Source of the DNA: Thalassobius sp034670005
GTDB taxonomy: Bacteria > Pseudomonadota > Alphaproteobacteria > Rhodobacterales > Rhodobacteraceae
DNA: 64,000 nucleotides
Reading direction: 5' to 3'
Assembly (NCBI RefSeq): GCF_034670005.1
Contig: NZ_JAXMOH010000008.1
Span: 1-64,000, forward strand
Part shown: positions 1-8,108 of the stretch, one piece after another
How the letters are laid out: every line of letters starts with the position of its first letter
How positions within the stretch are numbered: the stretch's first letter is position 1
Translations under genes and position numbers: made by a program
The notes under the pieces: generated by a model
Told to the model about the DNA's origin: nothing
The model's database searches: none
What the model saw: the letters and a program-made list of their open reading frames with translations, nothing else

Positions 1-554
1 GGAAATGGCACGATGCCAGGATGGGTTGGAGGTGCGACAAAACAGTTCGAGACCTTACTGCGAACGTCCGGGTTTCTCGGTCCGATTCACGATTTTGGCT
101 GCCGCAGCGAAAGACTGCTTTCCGCCATGTCGAGCCGTCAGGTTCTGGACCGGATCTCCGGGTGAATGTCAGCTTCCGCGGCCAGCCGGGGATGCCCTCG
201 CGACTGCGGCTTAGATTCTACTGATACGCCCCTCTAAAAATGGGGGGAATACCTCTCTGCGTCGATCATTTGGGCAATCAAGCGCGCCAAATAACTTCGT
301 AATTGCCGAGCCATTTGATCCGCCCCACCTGAGTGGTCCGGCTTAAGTGTTAGTGCATGGCTGGTCTCGCGTCCATTGGGACGATGGTTTCGGGGGCGGA
401 GGGCAGTAGCCCAGCACAATATGTGGTCGTTTGGCGTTGTCGTGCGACGTTCCTGCAGGTGATCTTTTTCGATGTTTTTCCGACGTTTTTTCACTGTTTT
501 TCTGGCCTTGTCAGTGCCACGCTGGTGCTGGGAATATTGCAAGGAGATGGTCTG
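1..554. other. Gene-poor left end, possible mobile-element debris
   Basis: I see no supportable gene here. The open frames are short, overlap on both strands and lack a convincing ribosome binding site. A weak hairpin (CCCC at 229-232 against GGGG from 242) lies in the middle. The stretch 300-470 has the look of insertion-sequence end DNA, but I could not identify a family. The last bases (AAGGAG, 541-546) are the ribosome binding site of the next gene. The promoter of that gene presumably lies in the AT-richer stretch 460-535, but no clear boxes stand out. Confidence 0.4.
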
Positions 555-2996
555 ATGTCGGAACTACCGTCCTCGGCACGTGTGGTGATCATTGGTGGCG
601 GCGTGGTTGGCGCTTCGGCTCTTTATCATCTGGCAATGGCTGGCTGGCGCGATTGCGTACTTCTGGAGAAGAATGAATTGACCGCGGGGTCGACCTGGCA
701 TGCGGCGGGCAACGTGCCCACCTTTTCCTCCAGCTGGTCGATTATGAACATGCAGCGCTATTCGGCGGAACTCTACCGGCAGCTGGGGGACGCGGTAGAC
801 TATCCAATGAATTACCATGTCACCGGGTCCGTGCGGATCGGTCACAGCTCCGAGCGGCTGCAGGAATTCCAGCGCGTCAAGGCGATGGGGCGTCACCAGG
901 GCATGGATCTGGAAGTGATGACGCCGGAAGAGTTGCGCGCGGTCTATCCCTTCCTGGAAACCCACGATCTCAGCGGCGGGCTTTACGATCCCTATGACGG
1001 CGATATCGACCCGGCGCAGCTGACCCAGGCGCTGGCCAAGGGCTCGCGGATGGAAGGGGCGCATGTCGAACGGTTCTGCCCGGTTACCGGCGCGCGGCGC
1101 GAGGGCGGTGAATGGGTCCTCGAAACACCCAAGGGTGAAATTCGCTGCGAATATGTCGTGAATGCCGCCGGGTATTATGCGCAGCAGGTCGGGCGGCTGT
1201 TCGGCCGCGAGGTGCCGATGATGGTGATGAGTCATCAATACCTGCTTTTCGATACGATCCCGGAACTGGAAACATGGTCGCGGGATGCCGGTCACAAGCT
1301 ACCGCTGCTGCGCGATGTGGACAGTTCTTATTACCTGCGGCAGGAAAAATACGGGCTCAACCTCGGCCCGTACGAAGGTAACTGCAAAGCGCATTGGGTG
1401 ACGTCCGACGATCCTTTCCCCGAGGATTTCAGCTTCCAGCTCTACCCCGACGACCTGGACCGGCTGGAATGGCATATCGGCGATGCGATGGCCCGAGTGC
1501 CGCTTCTGGAACAGGCCAACCTGACCCGTGTGATCAACGGCCCGATCCCCTACACACCCGACGGCAACCCGCTGATCGGGCCGATGCCGGGGGTGCCGAA
1601 CGCGTTCGAGGCCTGCGTCTTCACCTTCGGTATCTGCCAGGGCGGCGGTGCCGGCAAGGTGCTGGCCGAATGGATCACCGAAGGGGCGACCGAATGGGAC
1701 ATGTGGTCATGCGACCCGCGCCGTTTCACCGGCTTCGAGGACCAGGAATATTGCATCGCAAAGGGGATGGAGGTCTATGGCCACGAATATGCCATGCATT
1801 TCCCGCATCACTTCTGGCCGGACGGGCGCGACAAGAAACACGGGCCCCTGCATGACCGGATGGCGAACGCCGGTGCGGTCTTCGGCGCTTGGAACGGCTG
1901 GGAAAGGGCGGCCTGGTTCGCGCGTCCCGGTGACGACACCAGCGAAGAAGGCACCCAGACCTGGCGGCGCGACGGACCGTGGGCAGAGGCGGTGGCCGAA
2001 GAATGCGCGGTTGTGCGCGACGCGGCGGGCGTTCTCGACTTGCCGGGATTTTCGCGCTTCCGACTGCGCGGCGCGGAGGCGGCAGACTGGCTTGAACGGC
2101 AGATCACCGGACGGGTGCCGAAAGTCGGACGCGTCGGCCTTGGCTATTTCGCGGACGACAAGGGACGGATCGTGACAGAAATGTCCTTGGCCCGGATGGG
2201 CGAGGATGAATTCTGGCTGATCACCGCCGCGACGGCACAGTCGCATGACAAGGAATGGTTGCTGGCGCAGCTGGAATCGGGGCTGGAACTGAGCGACGAA
2301 ACCGATGACTGGTCGTGCCTGATCGTCACCGGCCCCAAGAGCCGCGGCATTCTTGCCCCACTCACGGATGCCGATCTTACCCGGCCCTGGCTGAGCGTGC
2401 AGAACGCCCGGGTTGCCGGGGCCGAGGCGATGTTGATGCGGGTGAGCTACGCCGGCGAACTGGGTTGGGAAATCCATGCGCGGTTGGCCGACATGCCCGC
2501 CATCCACGAGGCGTTGATGCAGACGGGTGCGCCGATGGGCCTGCGGCCCTTCGGGATGTTCGCGCTCGATTCCCTGCGGATCGAGAAGGGGTACCGCGCC
2601 TGGAAGCAGGACCTTTCGACCGACTATACGGTACTTGAAGCGGGGCTGGACCGCTTCGTCGCCTTCGGCAAACCCGATTTCCGAGGCAAGGCGGCGCTGG
2701 AGGCGCAGGCAGCCAGCGGGGTGAGCAAACGCTTCGTTACATTGAAAATCGAGGCGGAGGAGTTCGATCCGCCCTACATGGCATCGCTGCTCCATGAGGG
2801 CGAGGTCGTGGGGGAACTGACATCCGCCGGCTGGGGGCACAGGGTGCAGGCCTGTATCGGCCTCGGTATGCTGCGCGACGACCTGGCGGAACCGGGCACC
2901 GAACTGCAGGTCACCGGCTATGGGCAAACGAGCGCTGCCGTGGTCCTGCCCGATGAACCCGCATGGGACCCGGATAACGGCCGTCTCAGGGCGTGA
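555..2996 (+). CDS. FAD-dependent dehydrogenase/GcvT fusion, dimethylglycine/sarcosine dehydrogenase type
   Basis: 813 residues. The order is an N-terminal DAO-type FAD domain (GGGVVG dinucleotide loop near residues 14-19), a middle FAO_M-like linker, and a C-terminal GcvT/aminomethyltransferase half (from about residue 450) that in this family passes the removed one-carbon unit to tetrahydrofolate. The TWHAAG motif puts His49 where dimethylglycine dehydrogenases attach FAD covalently. The expected reaction is oxidative N-demethylation of a methylated glycine or similar amine; the exact substrate cannot be read. I start at ATG 555 because AAGGAG sits 8 bases upstream; an upstream in-frame extension to 357 has no such site. 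A second member lies at 21096-23546. Downstream, an 8-bp inverted repeat (3005-3012/3044-3051) may help end transcription. Confidence 0.88.
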   Translation: MSELPSSARVVIIGGGVVGASALYHLAMAGWRDCVLLEKNELTAGSTWHAAGNVPTFSSSWSIMNMQRYSAELYRQLGDAVDYPMNYHVTGSVRIGHSSERLQEFQRVKAMGRHQGMDLEVMTPEELRAVYPFLETHDLSGGLYDPYDGDIDPAQLTQALAKGSRMEGAHVERFCPVTGARREGGEWVLETPKGEIRCEYVVNAAGYYAQQVGRLFGREVPMMVMSHQYLLFDTIPELETWSRDAGHKLPLLRDVDSSYYLRQEKYGLNLGPYEGNCKAHWVTSDDPFPEDFSFQLYPDDLDRLEWHIGDAMARVPLLEQANLTRVINGPIPYTPDGNPLIGPMPGVPNAFEACVFTFGICQGGGAGKVLAEWITEGATEWDMWSCDPRRFTGFEDQEYCIAKGMEVYGHEYAMHFPHHFWPDGRDKKHGPLHDRMANAGAVFGAWNGWERAAWFARPGDDTSEEGTQTWRRDGPWAEAVAEECAVVRDAAGVLDLPGFSRFRLRGAEAADWLERQITGRVPKVGRVGLGYFADDKGRIVTEMSLARMGEDEFWLITAATAQSHDKEWLLAQLESGLELSDETDDWSCLIVTGPKSRGILAPLTDADLTRPWLSVQNARVAGAEAMLMRVSYAGELGWEIHARLADMPAIHEALMQTGAPMGLRPFGMFALDSLRIEKGYRAWKQDLSTDYTVLEAGLDRFVAFGKPDFRGKAALEAQAASGVSKRFVTLKIEAEEFDPPYMASLLHEGEVVGELTSAGWGHRVQACIGLGMLRDDLAEPGTELQVTGYGQTSAAVVLPDEPAWDPDNGRLRA

Positions 2997-3246
2997 GTTG
3001 GGGTGACCTGCCGAACTCAAAAGATAACCCGCTCAGCTTGACTGGCAGGTCCATCGAAGATTTTCGCACAGGCTCACGGCCCTCCGGCCCAAGGTGATTT
3101 AGGGGATTACAAGGCATCGGTTTTCGCCTCCGCAACGAAGCCCTATGGGTATAATTTGTGCGTAATATCAATGAGAAACGAATTCTTTTTTCTTTCGATC
3201 TAAGGCAAAATCTGACACTGTTGGAACCACATTCCGAGGTTTTTCA

Positions 3247-4719
3247 ATGACAGCTGACAGACCCAATATTCTCTTGGTTTTCGTCGACAACCAACCCGCA
3301 AAAATGATGGGTTGCTCGGGCAATTCCGAAGTCCACACGCCAAATCTGGATGGGTTGGCTGAGCGCGCGACCCGGTTCAGCGAAGCCTTCTGCCCCAATG
3401 CAATGTGTTCGCCTTGCAGGGCATCGGTTCTAACGGGCCTAATCCCTTCGCAGCATGGGATACATACTTGGCTCGATGACGGCCTGATTTCCGAATGGCC
3501 CGACCAATGGAACGCCATTGATGAGTTCGATACCCTGCCCGAACTGCTGGGGCAGGCGGGGTATGAAACGGCCCTGATTGGCAAATACCACCTGGGTATC
3601 GCCGATCAGCCGCAAAACGGATTCGACGAATGGATCACGATGCAGATCGGGCATGTGCTTTCGTTCTACGACAACAAGATGGTGGTAAATGGCGAACAGA
3701 TGATCCACCCGGGGCATTCGGTGGAGTTTTTCACCGACCACGCCGTCGACTATATCGACAAGCGCGGCAAGGATGCTGAAAACCCCTTCTTCATGTTTCT
3801 GACCTACCCCGCGCCCTACGGTCATTGGCCCTCGATCAAGGGCGAGGCCATGAACAAGTTTGCCTACCTCTACAAGGATACGCCGTTCAATTCCGTGCCC
3901 CGCGAAGGGATCAGCCGGGAACTGATCAAATGGCTGTTGATCAACGAAGACAAGGGTTTCAAGGGGGAAGAATTTTACAAGGACATCCTGCAGATGCCCA
4001 ACGACCTGCCGACATTGCGCAACTATTATTCGCAGATGAGCATGGTCGACGAAGGTGTGGGGCAGGTGCTTGCCGCGCTGGAACGCCAAGGGATTTTCGA
4101 CGATACGCTGGTGATCTATACCTCCGATCACGGCATGTCCCTCGGGCAGCACGGATTTTGGGGGCATGGTGAGGATACCTGGCCTTCGAACACCCATCGC
4201 GAGGCGCATCACATCCCTCTGATTATCAAACCGCCCACTGGCGACCATGAAGGCAAAGTCGCCCAGAGCCTTGTCGGGACGACCGATATTCACGCCACCG
4301 TGCGGGATTATGCGGGGCTGCCGCTGCCATCATCGGATACCAGCCCGTCCAGAAGCCTGCGCTCGCTCGTTGAGTCCGGTGGGGACCCTTGGGATCGCGC
4401 GGTTTTCATGGAACAGGAAGAAACGCGCTCGATCCGCACCAAGAAATGGTTGCTGATGCGGAGGGTTGGCGAAACCGGCTATGATTTCCGGACCGAGCTT
4501 TTCGATCTTGAGCGTGACCCGGACGAACGCCGGAATGTGGCCGAAGACCCGGCGTACCAAGATGCATTGGAAGACCTCTCAGCGCAGCTGGACGCGCATT
4601 TTGCAAAATACTGCAATCCGAAGTGGGACCTCTGGCATGGAGGGACTGTGAAATCAAACTCGACCAGACCATTCCTGTGGCGCGAATTATGGGGGGACGA
4701 TTGGCAACCCGGCTATTGA
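3247..4719 (+). CDS. Sulfatase (type I, formylglycine-dependent)
   Basis: 490 residues of the alkaline-phosphatase/sulfatase superfamily. The N-terminal metal Asp is seen in LLVFVDN (Asp14). The signature C-S-P-C-R (Cys54-Arg58) is the site turned into formylglycine by a separate maturase not present here. The TSDHG stretch near residue 300 supplies further metal ligands. There is no signal peptide, so it is probably cytoplasmic. It lacks the C-terminal features I know from choline sulfatase (BetC), so I do not call it that, although hydrolysis of a sulfated methylamine precursor would suit the neighbours. It starts after an AT-rich intergenic stretch (3140-3246), with no strong Shine-Dalgarno visible. 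Confidence 0.85.
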   Translation: MTADRPNILLVFVDNQPAKMMGCSGNSEVHTPNLDGLAERATRFSEAFCPNAMCSPCRASVLTGLIPSQHGIHTWLDDGLISEWPDQWNAIDEFDTLPELLGQAGYETALIGKYHLGIADQPQNGFDEWITMQIGHVLSFYDNKMVVNGEQMIHPGHSVEFFTDHAVDYIDKRGKDAENPFFMFLTYPAPYGHWPSIKGEAMNKFAYLYKDTPFNSVPREGISRELIKWLLINEDKGFKGEEFYKDILQMPNDLPTLRNYYSQMSMVDEGVGQVLAALERQGIFDDTLVIYTSDHGMSLGQHGFWGHGEDTWPSNTHREAHHIPLIIKPPTGDHEGKVAQSLVGTTDIHATVRDYAGLPLPSSDTSPSRSLRSLVESGGDPWDRAVFMEQEETRSIRTKKWLLMRRVGETGYDFRTELFDLERDPDERRNVAEDPAYQDALEDLSAQLDAHFAKYCNPKWDLWHGGTVKSNSTRPFLWRELWGDDWQPGY

Positions 4720-4883
4720 CGGTCCTGTGATTTTGACTGCGGAATTGGCGGACTTTTCGTCCTCGGTGCTCTCGGCTTTGGCCTCAACGTGCCGATCGTT
4801 GCGGAAGGGCTGAACGGCCTCAGTGAAACGCGCGTGAATGAGAATGCGAGGGTCAAAGGTTCGAACGGGACCGGTCTTCGGAT

Positions 4884-5669
4884 TTATCCGGGTTTTCTGC
4901 ACCTCAGGTGAGTTGGCCGCATGAGCCCTTGGTCAAGGACGACAATCATTTTGTCCCAGACGTCGATCTCGTGTTCCAGAAACTCGGCGCCGACGCGGCT
5001 TTCAAGGCCATCGTAGAGCGCGCCGCGCAACTGATCCCGTTCGCGCCGCGCCTCGTCCCGGTACCATTCGTTGCGATCGACAAATTCGATGTCTTCGAAA
5101 CCGGCCGCTTCCATCGCCAGACGGTAGGTATTGGCGGAAGCAATCCCGAAATCGAACCCCTCGGCAATGAGGTAGGCCTGCATTTCGGGCGATGGTTTAC
5201 CATCATACCCCGCGAGCCAATCACTGGCGGCAAACCAGCCTCCGGGCTTTAGCACCCGGTAAATGTCGGCGGCCAACCCGTGTTTGTCGGCGATGTGGAT
5301 GATTGAATCCTTGCTCGTGACGGCGTCAAAACTTGCATCGGCAAACGGCAGTGGCCCGGGTTCTACGCAAACGAACTCGGTTTGCTCACTGACGCCATTT
5401 TTTTCTGCCAAGCGGTTGCATCGTCGGATCAGGCCCGGGTCGATGTCGATTCCGGTGACTTTGCCGACCTTGTGCTGTTTCACCAAGTGGACATCCAACC
5501 CGCCAAGGCCGCAACCGATGTCAAGCACCGAAGCCCCTGCAAGGTCTATCCCTTGCAAATAGAGATCGACTTCATCGGTGCCGCCCGGCGACGCGAACCC
5601 TGGGCCCCAAACGGCTTCCAGCAGGGTGTTCATATCGTCATCATATTCCTGGATGGATTTTTCAGTCAT
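4884..5669 (-). CDS. SAM-dependent methyltransferase, amine N-methyltransferase-like
   Basis: 261 residues of class I Rossmann fold. Motif I is VLDIGCGLGG (about residues 48-57), followed by an acidic residue after beta 2 (GIDIDP) and a motif like SKDSIIHI then LKPGGW. This pattern resembles phosphoethanolamine and sarcosine/dimethylglycine N-methyltransferases, so the acceptor is probably a small amine. That fits the demethylating enzymes around it, but the substrate is inference. ATG at 5669 follows AAGGGAT. It is the last gene of the leftward run that starts at 15018, separated from the cupin gene by 274 bases, so it may have its own promoter. It converges with the sulfatase gene; the 164 bases between them hold no clear gene. 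Confidence 0.75.
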   Translation of the reverse strand: MTEKSIQEYDDDMNTLLEAVWGPGFASPGGTDEVDLYLQGIDLAGASVLDIGCGLGGLDVHLVKQHKVGKVTGIDIDPGLIRRCNRLAEKNGVSEQTEFVCVEPGPLPFADASFDAVTSKDSIIHIADKHGLAADIYRVLKPGGWFAASDWLAGYDGKPSPEMQAYLIAEGFDFGIASANTYRLAMEAAGFEDIEFVDRNEWYRDEARRERDQLRGALYDGLESRVGAEFLEHEIDVWDKMIVVLDQGLMRPTHLRCRKPG

Positions 5670-5943
5670 GCTTGATCCCTTTGTGTCTGGTGAGCGTCTA
5701 GCGGCTGATCTGGTTCAGTGCGGTCGCGCATAAGCTTCAGTTCAATATCACTGATCCAGGCGCTTCCTGGCCGTTGATGCGAGGCGGGGAATTCGTCAGT
5801 GAGCCGTTTGGTGCGACGCCATAGATCATTCGTTGATGGGGGCTGTCTTGCGGTGACGGAGACGCTTGGTTGGCAAAAGAAAACGAGGTTTGGTCTGGTT
5901 CCCCCATGCTCCGAAAAAGTTAGACCTATCCAAGTTTCGTCGG

Positions 5944-6303
5944 TCAGGCCGCAATCATGTAGAACTTCCGCATCGTTTCGGTGTTTTCCCAAGTGCAGGG
6001 GCTGCCCTTGGGAATGAAGAACGTATCTCCGGCCGTGAAGGTCTCGGAATTCCCGTCCGGATGGGTGAGTGTCACCGACCCCGATATAACGTGCATCATC
6101 TCGTGAACCGGGTAGCCATCCGGGTATTCCTCGCGGGCGGGGGCGCATTCCCATACGCCCGACAACAGGGATTCGTCTTCGGCAGCGTAGGCGAACAGGT
6201 TCATCTCGGTCTTGTCGCTGGTCGTGAAACTGCCTTGCCCTGTGAATTCGGATGGCGTCATACCCTCAGGGTCCGGGTTAAGTCTGAATGTTTGAGCAGT
6301 CAT
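5944..6303 (-). CDS. Small single-domain cupin
   Basis: 119 residues forming one cupin beta-barrel of the DUF861/EutQ-like kind. The conserved run PVHEMMHVISGSVTL followed by GDTFFIPKGSPCTW gives cupin motifs 1 and 2. It resembles the C-terminal half of the double cupin at 31985-32740 closely enough (PVHE, GDCFFVPKG, C-W in the same order) to call them paralogues. I start at ATG 6303, preceded by AAAGGAAAAG, rather than the TTG one codon earlier. It lies 91 bases after the aminotransferase gene. Members of this fold near amine catabolism genes are usually unassigned; it could bind a metal or a small ligand. Confidence 0.75.
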   Translation of the reverse strand: MTAQTFRLNPDPEGMTPSEFTGQGSFTTSDKTEMNLFAYAAEDESLLSGVWECAPAREEYPDGYPVHEMMHVISGSVTLTHPDGNSETFTAGDTFFIPKGSPCTWENTETMRKFYMIAA

Positions 6304-6394
6304 CAATCTTTTCCTTTAATCTGAGGGGGGACTGTAAAGCCGGGTCGTCTGGCAAGGCGTATTCATGTCGAAACGCGAGACGTTGGCGTGATCT

Positions 6395-7777
6395 CTACTT
6401 CGGATCGGTTGCCCTGTTTTCCCAGGCCGTCTCCAGCCCCTGTTTCAGAATATCAACCAGCGCATCAATCTGTGCCGCGGTTATCGTCAGTGGCGGGGAA
6501 AGGACGGCCGAAGAATAGACCGGGCGCAGCAACAGGCCATTTCTCTGGCAAATCTCATCGACCTCCAGCAGGAAGTTCATGTCGCGCTCATCGTCCGGCT
6601 TTTCAGGATCCAGACAACATTCCACCCCAGCCATCAGCCCGTTGACCCGAATGTCCCGGACCATGGGCAGATCGGCAAGCTCTCGCAGGCGTTTTTCGAA
6701 ATGGGGCGCCACCTTGGCTACGTGGTCAAGCAGCGCGTCATGTTCGAATATGTCGAGGTTCGCGAGGGCCGCTGCCGCTGCAACCGGATGGCCCGAATAG
6801 GTGAAGCCGCTGAAAAAGCCTTTGGGCTCATTCCCGGCCGCCTTGATGTCCGCCATCAGGCGATCGGAAATGAACAAGGCCCCCATCGGCACATAGCCCG
6901 AGGTCAGCCCCTTGGCTGTGGTCAGCATATCGGGCTCGACACCGAAAACATCCTTGCTCGCAAAGTAATGGCCAAGACGACCGAATGCCGTCACGACCTC
7001 ATCGGCAATGAAGAGCACATCATGTTTGCGGCACAAATCGTGGCAACGCCGGTAGTAACCTTCAGGTGGGATGATGACCCCGCCCGAGGCCAGGATCGGT
7101 TCGGCAATGAAAGCCGCGACCTTGTCCGGACCCAGTTCCAGAATCTTGTTTTCCAGATCGGCGACTTTCCGGTCGCAGAATTCTTCCAGCGACATGCCGG
7201 ACGGGCGCAGGGCGGGATTGGGATTGGGGATCAGGTGGACCGTGTCCTCGACCATGTCCATGTTGGCCTTTTCCAGCATCTTGCCCGAGCACGATGCGGT
7301 CAGGTGGGTGCTGCCGTGATAGGCGCCGACACGGGAGATGATGTGCTTTTTCTCGGGCCGGCCAAGGCAGTTATTGTAGAAGAACGCAAAGCGAAGCGCC
7401 GAGTCGACGGCTGTCGATCCGCCGGTGGTGAAGAACACGTTGTTCAGGTCTCCGGGGGCAAGGTTTGCCAACCTTTCGGCAAGAACCGCCGCGGGCGGGG
7501 CCGTGGCCGACCAGGGTGAAAAATAAGTCAGGTCACGCATCTGCGCAGCGACCGCTTCGACGATCTCTTCGCGGCCGTGACCGACATTCACGCACCACAT
7601 ACCGCCGGGGCCATCGATCAGCCGGTTGCCATCACTGTCGACGATATAGATCCCGTCGGCCTTCGCTATCACCGTCCGCGCCTGGGTTCCAATAGCCGTG
7701 ACGTCCTCCCACGGATGCATGAAGTGCTGGTCTTTGGCCTGAATGCTTTGGGTGGCTTCGGTAATTTCCTTCAACAT
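6395..7777 (-). CDS. Class III PLP aminotransferase (omega-amino acid/putrescine-type)
   Basis: 460 residues of fold type I. The pieces seen are a GSTAVDSALRFA substrate-cofactor segment, the IADEVVTAFGRLG segment containing the PLP-binding Asp, and TTAKGLTSGYVP with the Schiff-base lysine near residue 289. The family moves an amino group from a terminal amine (putrescine, beta-alanine, taurine and similar) to pyruvate. The true donor is unknown; co-transcription with a Pot-type transporter and a dehydrogenase makes a small amine likely. ATG 7777 has AGAAAGGA upstream. A longer in-frame reading to 7939 overlaps the small membrane-protein gene and is rejected. It is 127 bases from that upstream gene in the same leftward operon. 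Confidence 0.88.
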   Translation of the reverse strand: MLKEITEATQSIQAKDQHFMHPWEDVTAIGTQARTVIAKADGIYIVDSDGNRLIDGPGGMWCVNVGHGREEIVEAVAAQMRDLTYFSPWSATAPPAAVLAERLANLAPGDLNNVFFTTGGSTAVDSALRFAFFYNNCLGRPEKKHIISRVGAYHGSTHLTASCSGKMLEKANMDMVEDTVHLIPNPNPALRPSGMSLEEFCDRKVADLENKILELGPDKVAAFIAEPILASGGVIIPPEGYYRRCHDLCRKHDVLFIADEVVTAFGRLGHYFASKDVFGVEPDMLTTAKGLTSGYVPMGALFISDRLMADIKAAGNEPKGFFSGFTYSGHPVAAAAALANLDIFEHDALLDHVAKVAPHFEKRLRELADLPMVRDIRVNGLMAGVECCLDPEKPDDERDMNFLLEVDEICQRNGLLLRPVYSSAVLSPPLTITAAQIDALVDILKQGLETAWENRATDPK

Positions 7778-7904
7778 GGCTTTCGGTCCTTTCTCCGGCC
7801 TGGGGCCGTTCATATTTCTGTTCCGATGCGATGCCCTTCGAACATGGCTTCTTCGACCGGTCCCACAGACAGCGGTGGGAAGAGGTTTTCGCAGCTCGAG
7901 GTCA

Positions 7905-8108
7905 TCAATCCTCGCCCGTGTTTTTCTGCCGCAGCGCATCCCGCAAATGCTTCAGGTTCTGGTGACGGGCCGTGCAGGCGTTGCAGGCTTCGACTTCGCT
8001 GACTTCAGGCGTGGGAAGGGGCGTGCGTCTTTTGGCAAGGAGGAACATTGCGCTGCCGCTTATGATCGCGGCAGCGGCAAGGAGTGCGAGTGCCCCTTTC
8101 CACTTCAA
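7905..8108 (-). CDS. Small single-pass membrane protein with CxxC tail
   Basis: 67 residues: one hydrophobic helix (about residues 5-25) followed by a short basic stretch and a soluble tail with ACNACTARHQ (CxxC, then His four residues after the second Cys). I do not recognise a family. The start is a TTG that overlaps the TGA of the upstream dehydrogenase gene (TTGA, 8105-8108), a classic coupling arrangement, which supports this unusual start. The position directly behind a flavoprotein dehydrogenase suggests it could anchor the enzyme or hold a metal or redox site at the membrane; that is inference only. Confidence 0.6.
   Translation of the reverse strand: MKWKGALALLAAAAIISGSAMFLLAKRRTPLPTPEVSEVEACNACTARHQNLKHLRDALRQKNTGED

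Noticed and set aside
564..1295. Long open frame on the minus strand opposite the first dehydrogenase gene
   Set aside because: Shadow of a high-GC coding region; no ribosome binding site and no recognisable domain, while the plus-strand frame has clear FAD and GcvT motifs.
3247..4719. Choline sulfatase call for the sulfatase gene
   Set aside because: The neighbourhood is tempting, but the sequence lacks the C-terminal stretch and substrate motifs I know from BetC; only the general sulfatase family is supported.
5666..6154. Minus-strand frame across the gap between cupin and methyltransferase genes
   Set aside because: Overlaps the cupin gene in another frame and ends in the methyltransferase start; no homology recognised. 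The 274-base gap is left without a gene.
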